64,000 bases of DNA from Sitta carolinensis (lineage: Eukaryota > Chordata > Aves > Passeriformes > Sittidae): NCBI GenBank assembly GCA_032173965.1, contig CM063284.1, positions 113,372,410-113,436,409 on the forward strand. The letters are read 5' to 3'. Of the stretch, positions 61,401-64,000 are shown piece after piece. Below the pieces are notes generated by a model. It was given only the letters and a program-made list of their open reading frames with translations. It did not search any database and was not told the origin of the DNA. The first letter of the stretch is position 1; each line of letters starts with the position of its first letter. The position numbers and the translations under genes were made by a program.

Positions 61401-64000
61401 ATTTATTTCTAAATGAAGTCTAGATGATATTTCTAAATGAAGTCTAGATGAAAGAGAGAGAGAGAGGACATGGGCTCTGGGGAGAAGCTTCACTACTTAT
61501 GGTGGTCTGACTGAAGTGGCTAGTCAATACCAAGACTGGAAGATATCAAAGCAGTAATTCCATCTTCAAAGCAGTTGGGATTCCTATTCTACTATTAATA
61601 TTCTTTACAGCATTATAGATACTCTAACTAACCAGAAAACTGTTTCAATATGCTTAACAACAAATCATTAAAGATATTGTGATTTTCTCTACTGTTTTAC
61701 ACTACTACCTAGTGCAGAAAGAATAAATGGAACTACAAATACCCTGCAGTTTTATTATCTTTCCTAATCAAAACTATTTGATTTTCAGACACACCAAACC
61801 ATGTTAATTTTTATACTGTGGTAATGCATGGATAGCAAACATTTCTTTGTTGCCTCTAAATATTATTGTTCATTTTCATGAAAAGTTAAAAAACTAAATT
61901 CCTGACACCAGTGCAATACTCAGATCAAATTTAACAATCCCTCTCTCTCTGTCTGTACCTTCTGAATGGCTAACGTAACAAATATTACTGTTGCAAAAAA
62001 CAACAAACATATAGTCATGCACCAAATACAAGTTGTTTTCTACCATTACAAGTTAACTGCTAAACAAGGAATGAGGATAACAAATCAACTTGAGTTACTA
62101 ACACATCTTGGAGTTTTAGGAATTCAAAAATTAAACAACTAAATAGTGACTTTCGAAATATTAGGACAGATTTACTTAACATATGTGCCCTTTGGAGAGA
62201 AAACATAGCATATCCTGATTCTTACAGAAAAAAAATTAACAGCAGAATAAAGGCATAAAAACAAGCCGTAGGAGGCAAAATATATTTCAATATCACTAAA
62301 AATTAAATTATTAGACAGAACTTGTAACAAACAAACAGCACTTCTTTAAATTGAAGCAGATAATATTTCTTTGAAATACATTATCTGTTTTATCCAGGAT
62401 AAGAATACACACAGCTATGCTCACAAGTTTAAATTTAAAGTGTAGGTGGATTTTTTAGAAAGTCTGATGACACAGCTACATCTTTTTCCTGTTGAGTCAA
62501 GTTCTTCAAATTTCTACAATGCATTAATACACACAAAAAAAAAGAACAAAGAATTAATAATTTTTCTTCTCATTTCATCATATTTCATTAAGAGAATATT
62601 TTCTTCAATTAAGAAGGGCTGTTCTTAAGATTCATTATATCCCAATCTTAATTTAAAGAAGCAATATCTTGATGAGTTTCTTTATACACTGACGAGCAAA
62701 CATGGGCACTAACACAACATCACATAATGATGGATTTGCTCGCACATGAAAATCCTGAGGTAGCAGTCAATTCCAGTGAAGTAGTTATGCCCATTTCCCT
62801 TGGACTATGTATGATCTCCCCTCTCCTACCTTTTTTTTTTTTAATCAGTTCATAGATACTCAAAATTTAAAAGCTACTTAAGTCTGTACTCATTTTTTGC
62901 AGCATTCTTGCTTGTATGTCCGTTTTGTCCATTTTATCGACCTTTTCCCATTTCACATACTTGGTATAGACTATTACCGGGGAAAAAAATTCCTCTATGA
63001 AGATATTTTACAAACAAGATCTATCTGCTGCATTGAGTCACACTACAAGAACATAAATGGTAAATGCTAGCATTTTAAAAAAATACTTTTACTAAGCCTT
63101 AGTCACATTGAAAAATTCTACTATTTCCATTCTATAACAACATAATCTAGGCTGCTGGCAGGCATTACAAACTCATAAGAAAGATACAAGAAGAAATTCA
63201 GAGAGAATTATTCTACATATTCTTGTCAAGGGAAAAATACATTTCTAAGATGGAAAATCTCTGTAGAAATTGACAAAGAAAAACAGTGACGTTAGGATAT
63301 TTTTTAAGATTACATTGCACCTTTGTGTTTCATTATGAGGCTCATTATGAAGACCCTGAAATACGTAAGTGGGGCAGCAAAAGTCAATGGACAGACATGT
63401 GGCCGTGGGTCAGCTCTCAGTCAGTCATGCATAAATTCCCACTCAAGTTTCCATGCCAACATTATCACCAACCTGGTGTACCGTTAGCCAATAAAGGAAG
63501 TTATCAGGCTAACCTAAAAGCCAGACACTGCATGCTCTCACAGCTGTAGCTGAGCAAGGATGAGAGAGGGCCTGAGACCATCAAAATTGGAATTTCAAGT
63601 AACTTGCTACTGTGGAAGCACTCCTTCAACATGACTGAAATATAAACCCCTCATTGCTGTCTTGAAATAATCCTGGATAACATATTTTACAATCTTTAAC
63701 TACAGACATGGGAACACCCCTATCTATAAAATGGAAGCAACTTAAAATGTGAATATAGAAACCAATATAGATAAACACTATTACAAATAAAACAATTTTT
63801 GTTACTGCACAGTATGTCATGAATATACCATACTGATTAAAATACTAGAAAAACAGTGACTTAATTCTTACGGTACCTCCGATTCACTTGCATCTCAAGT
63901 TGTAGTATTTTCTCCAAAAGCCCTTTTTCAGCAGCTTCCCTCTGTAATTCAAGTTCTTTACAAGCAGTTTGTACTGCATCCTCTTTTTCACAATTGAGCT
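46360..64000 (-). CDS. RB1CC1: RB1CC1 (FIP200), 3' portion of the gene, ten coding exons
   Basis: RB1CC1/FIP200 is the cytosolic scaffold of the ULK1-ATG13-ATG101 complex that starts autophagosome formation; its C-terminal Claw recruits cargo receptors such as p62. Joining 64000-63877, 60043-59884, 57691-57583, 57463-57223, 55689-55638, 54575-54528, 51695-51637, 49856-49720, 46855-46785 and 46437-46360 gives one open frame of about 358 codons ending in TAA. All introns are GT-AG and the phases agree at each junction. The product matches remembered human RB1CC1 closely: a Glu/Lys/Gln-rich coiled coil (FLEQLEEQEKRKNEEMQN, SEDRARLLEEKKKLEEE), a low-complexity linker, a short coiled coil, then the Claw (FQVGDLVLIILDERHDN to the C-terminal WNKKV). 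The human protein is about 1,594 residues, so only the last fifth or so is here. Identification is very secure; exon edges come from splice consensus and phase. Confidence 0.97.
46442..46463. repeat. 22-base A/T homopolymer next to the last RB1CC1 acceptor
   Basis: A on the plus strand, hence 22 T on the coding strand, separated from the exon only by GTAG. It serves as the polypyrimidine tract of the terminal exon and is expected to be length-unstable. Confidence 0.9.
46785..46855 (-). CDS. RB1CC1: RB1CC1 coding exon (middle of Claw domain)
   Basis: The 71-bp exon has acceptor TTCTCTTTAG| and donor AAAAAG|GTAAGA. Two bases complete Ala, then 23 residues follow: SGTSRRPWVLGKVMEKEYCQ then AKK. 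The Tyr of EKEYCQ and the final Lys correspond to human Tyr1564 and Lys1569, reported as part of the cargo-receptor binding pocket. Numbering is by counting back from the C terminus of the 1,594-residue human protein. Confidence 0.95.
46856..49719 (-). other. RB1CC1: RB1CC1 intron between the first two Claw exons
   Basis: About 2.9 kb, nearly half of it the solo LTR at 47003-48304. The LTR's left end is only about 150 bp from the acceptor of the 46785-46855 exon. The rest is AT-rich and without visible exons. A run of 14 T at about 49439-49452 is the other low-complexity item. Confidence 0.75.
47003..48304 (-). mobile_element. Solo LTR of an endogenous retrovirus in an RB1CC1 intron
   Basis: The element is 1,302 bp with inverted ends: TGTCGTGGTTTGA at the left and TCAAATCATGACA at the right. 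The flanks are GTGGC (46998-47002) and GTGGT (48305-48309), a 5-bp target-site duplication with one mismatch. Orientation is inferred as minus. An AATAAA on that strand at 47121-47126 lies about 120 bp before the left end, as in an R/U5 boundary. A CCAAT-type stretch (ATTGGACCAATGG, about 48236-48248) lies near the right end, as in U3. A GC-rich segment spans about 47915-48180. No gag, pol or env remains between paired LTRs, so it is a recombination-derived solo LTR. ERVL/ERVK-like class is inferred from the 5-bp duplication. Confidence 0.82.
49718..49728 (-). promoter_or_regulatory. RB1CC1: Tandem alternative splice donors 9 nt apart
   Basis: Reading the minus strand after the Lys-Pro codons, GTGAGT (GT at 49728-49727) is followed 9 nt later by GTAAGT (GT at 49719-49718). 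Each leaves one G to join CA of the next exon, so both forms keep the frame and make Ala. The products differ only by Gly-Glu-Cys between Pro and Ala-Ser-Gly. Both sites are good matches to the donor consensus, the distal one being better. Confidence 0.8.
49720..49856 (-). CDS. RB1CC1: RB1CC1 coding exon (first part of Claw domain)
   Basis: The exon has acceptor TTCACCCCCCAG| preceded by a run of 12 T. It encodes FQVGDLVLIILDERHDNYVL and on to LHSESLAALDLKP, the first beta strands of the FIP200 Claw, an OB-like fold that forms dimers and binds FIR motifs of p62, NBR1 and CCPG1. The 3' end is ambiguous by 9 nt. The distal donor (GTAAGT, GT at 49719-49718) gives 137 bp and adds Gly-Glu-Cys. The proximal donor (GTGAGT, GT at 49728-49727) ends the exon at 49729. 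Both keep the frame. The longer form corresponds to the Gly-Glu-Gly that I recall in the human canonical protein, so I chose it. Confidence 0.95.
51637..51695 (-). CDS. RB1CC1: RB1CC1 coding exon (Ser-rich linker, MSQSMSSVSSRHSEKIAIR)
   Basis: The 59-bp exon has acceptor CTTTTTTATAG| and donor AGAGA|GTAAGT. It encodes 19 residues plus two bases (GA), completed by T from the next exon to give Asp. The Ser-rich peptide is the flexible link between the terminal coiled coil and the Claw domain. It matches the mammalian sequence as I recall it. Confidence 0.95.
54528..54575 (-). CDS. RB1CC1: RB1CC1 micro-sized coding exon (TLQLKEEENKRLNQRL)
   Basis: The 48-bp exon is in phase 0 on both sides, so skipping it would keep the frame. 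Its acceptor is TTTCTTTCAG| and its donor TTG|GTAAGT. It encodes exactly 16 residues, a classic heptad helix that matches the mammalian protein. It precedes the Ser-rich linker leading to the Claw. Confidence 0.94.
55638..55689 (-). CDS. RB1CC1: RB1CC1 short coding exon (ENVHMSEEKQRIMLLER)
   Basis: The 52-bp exon is too short for a simple ORF search. Its acceptor is CTCTTTCAG| and its donor AGA|GTGAGT. After one base completing His it encodes 17 residues and ends on a codon boundary. The ...EEKQRIMLLER stretch is characteristic of the short helix before the Claw. Compared with the human sequence as I remember it (ENIHMLSEEKQ), one Leu appears to be missing after Met. Confidence 0.92.
55802..55860. 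repeat. Short degenerate tandem repeat of AGCATAGA-type units, intronic
   Basis: Units such as GATAGCATAGAAAGCATAGA and AGATAGCATAGCTAGCATGG follow one another. It lies in the RB1CC1 intron upstream of the 55638-55689 exon on the minus strand, about 110 bp before its acceptor. Confidence 0.7.
57223..57463 (-). CDS. RB1CC1: RB1CC1 coding exon (end of long coiled coil and variable linker)
   Basis: The 241-bp exon has acceptor TGTCATAG| and donor GTGCA|GTAAGT. It completes Asp, then encodes 79 residues. LIETLSEDRARLLEEKKKLEEEVNKLRSS is the end of the main coiled coil. It is followed by a Pro/Ala/Ser/Cys linker (YLAAASEACGACAAEVP) and an acidic stretch ending METSMMAV. An ATG-started frame continues past both splice sites, but the parts beyond 57463 and below 57223 are intronic read-through. 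The last two bases (CA) are completed by T from the next exon, giving His where the human protein has Gln as I recall it. Confidence 0.96.
57583..57691 (-). CDS. RB1CC1: RB1CC1 coding exon (coiled coil, TNFNTVLAREKM)
   Basis: The 109-bp exon has acceptor TGTTTTCAG| and donor AAGG|GTAAGC. It encodes 36 residues starting TNFNTVLAREKMKKENIIND and ending QQQEKDK, plus one base (G) that completes an Asp codon with the next exon. It begins with a complete codon, matching the phase-0 end of the upstream exon. It continues the charged coiled coil. Confidence 0.95.
59884..60043 (-). CDS. RB1CC1: RB1CC1 coding exon (coiled coil, LVAELQEKLQEE)
   Basis: The 160-bp exon has acceptor TTTTCTTTTAAG| and donor CAG|GTAAAG. 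After the split Ser it encodes 53 residues, from PPAESSAESH to SLTAEQQ. The segment LQEEKMKFLEQLEEQEKRKNEE is an almost uninterrupted charged helix and matches the mammalian protein nearly residue for residue in my memory of it. The first ten residues (Ser/Ala/Glu-rich) are the least conserved part. The exon ends on a codon boundary. Confidence 0.95.
60044..63876 (-). other. RB1CC1: RB1CC1 intron, about 3.8 kb
   Basis: Intron between the two most upstream visible exons. I found no coding exon in it. It is AT-rich and holds a 24-bp tandem duplication with a (GA)n run at 61405-61467 and several short homopolymers. Open frames at 60423-60620, 61010-61238 and 63286-63549 have no recognisable similarity. 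Confidence 0.7.
61405..61467. repeat. 24-bp tandem duplication plus short (GA)n run, intronic
   Basis: ATTTCTAAATGAAGTCTAGA plus TGAT (61405-61428) is repeated at once at 61429-61452 with a single final-base difference. About seven GA units follow. It lies in the large RB1CC1 intron. Confidence 0.9.
63877..64000 (-). CDS. RB1CC1: RB1CC1 coding exon, cut by the window edge (coiled coil)
   Basis: This exon runs off the right end of the window, so its acceptor is not visible. The open frame starts at the third base on the minus strand and gives 40 codons plus two bases of a split codon. The peptide is strongly helical and heptad-like (ELELQREAAEKGLLEKILQLEMQV), as expected for the long FIP200 coiled coil. 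The donor is AG|GTACCG, with GT at 63876-63875. The trailing AG joins the first T of the next exon to make Ser. The intron that follows is about 3.8 kb. Confidence 0.9.

Noticed and set aside
1..64000. CRISPR arrays, tRNA or rRNA genes, bacterial operons
   Set aside because: Searched for by eye and not seen; the spliced vertebrate gene and CR1 repeats show this is animal nuclear DNA.

Overview
This is vertebrate nuclear DNA, almost certainly from a bird. Short coding exons with consensus splice sites are separated by AT-rich introns. The interspersed repeats are mostly CR1 LINE fragments carrying the avian 3' signature (repeated ATTCTGTG / CATAGAAT near the tail). There are also two solo LTRs of about 1.3 kb whose ends resemble LTRs common in songbird genomes. 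No bacterial, plasmid or phage features are present. A passerine is my best guess, but that is inference.

Right part (about 45.46-64.0 kb, minus strand): the 3' part of RB1CC1 (FIP200), the large scaffold of the ULK1 autophagy-initiation complex. Ten coding exons can be placed to the base. They run from an exon cut by the window edge (63877-64000) down to the stop codon at 46360-46362. Spliced in phase they give about 358 codons with no internal stop, matching the C-terminal coiled coil and the terminal Claw domain. A 3' UTR of roughly 0.9 kb follows, with a canonical AATAAA at 45486-45491 and a GU-rich downstream element. The main curiosities are a pair of tandem splice donors 9 nt apart, a 22-T tract next to the last acceptor, and a solo LTR in the last intron but one 3' junction, lying in gene-sense orientation with its own AATAAA.

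Left part (1 to about 45.45 kb): intergenic DNA downstream of RB1CC1, with no protein-coding gene that I can support. It holds CR1 fragments (about 2.1, 2.5-3.4, 12.1, 13.0 and 40.3-40.6 kb), a solo LTR at 23866-25198 with a perfect 5-bp target-site duplication, poly(A) runs, an AT-rich palindrome and several short duplications. Open frames here are 60-180 codons, lack recognisable domains and often run through repeats. In mammals the neighbour on this side is ALKAL1 (FAM150A), but I did not recognise it here.

I found no convincing new multi-gene system. The most interesting content is the splice and polyadenylation architecture around the RB1CC1 Claw exons and its interplay with the inserted LTR.
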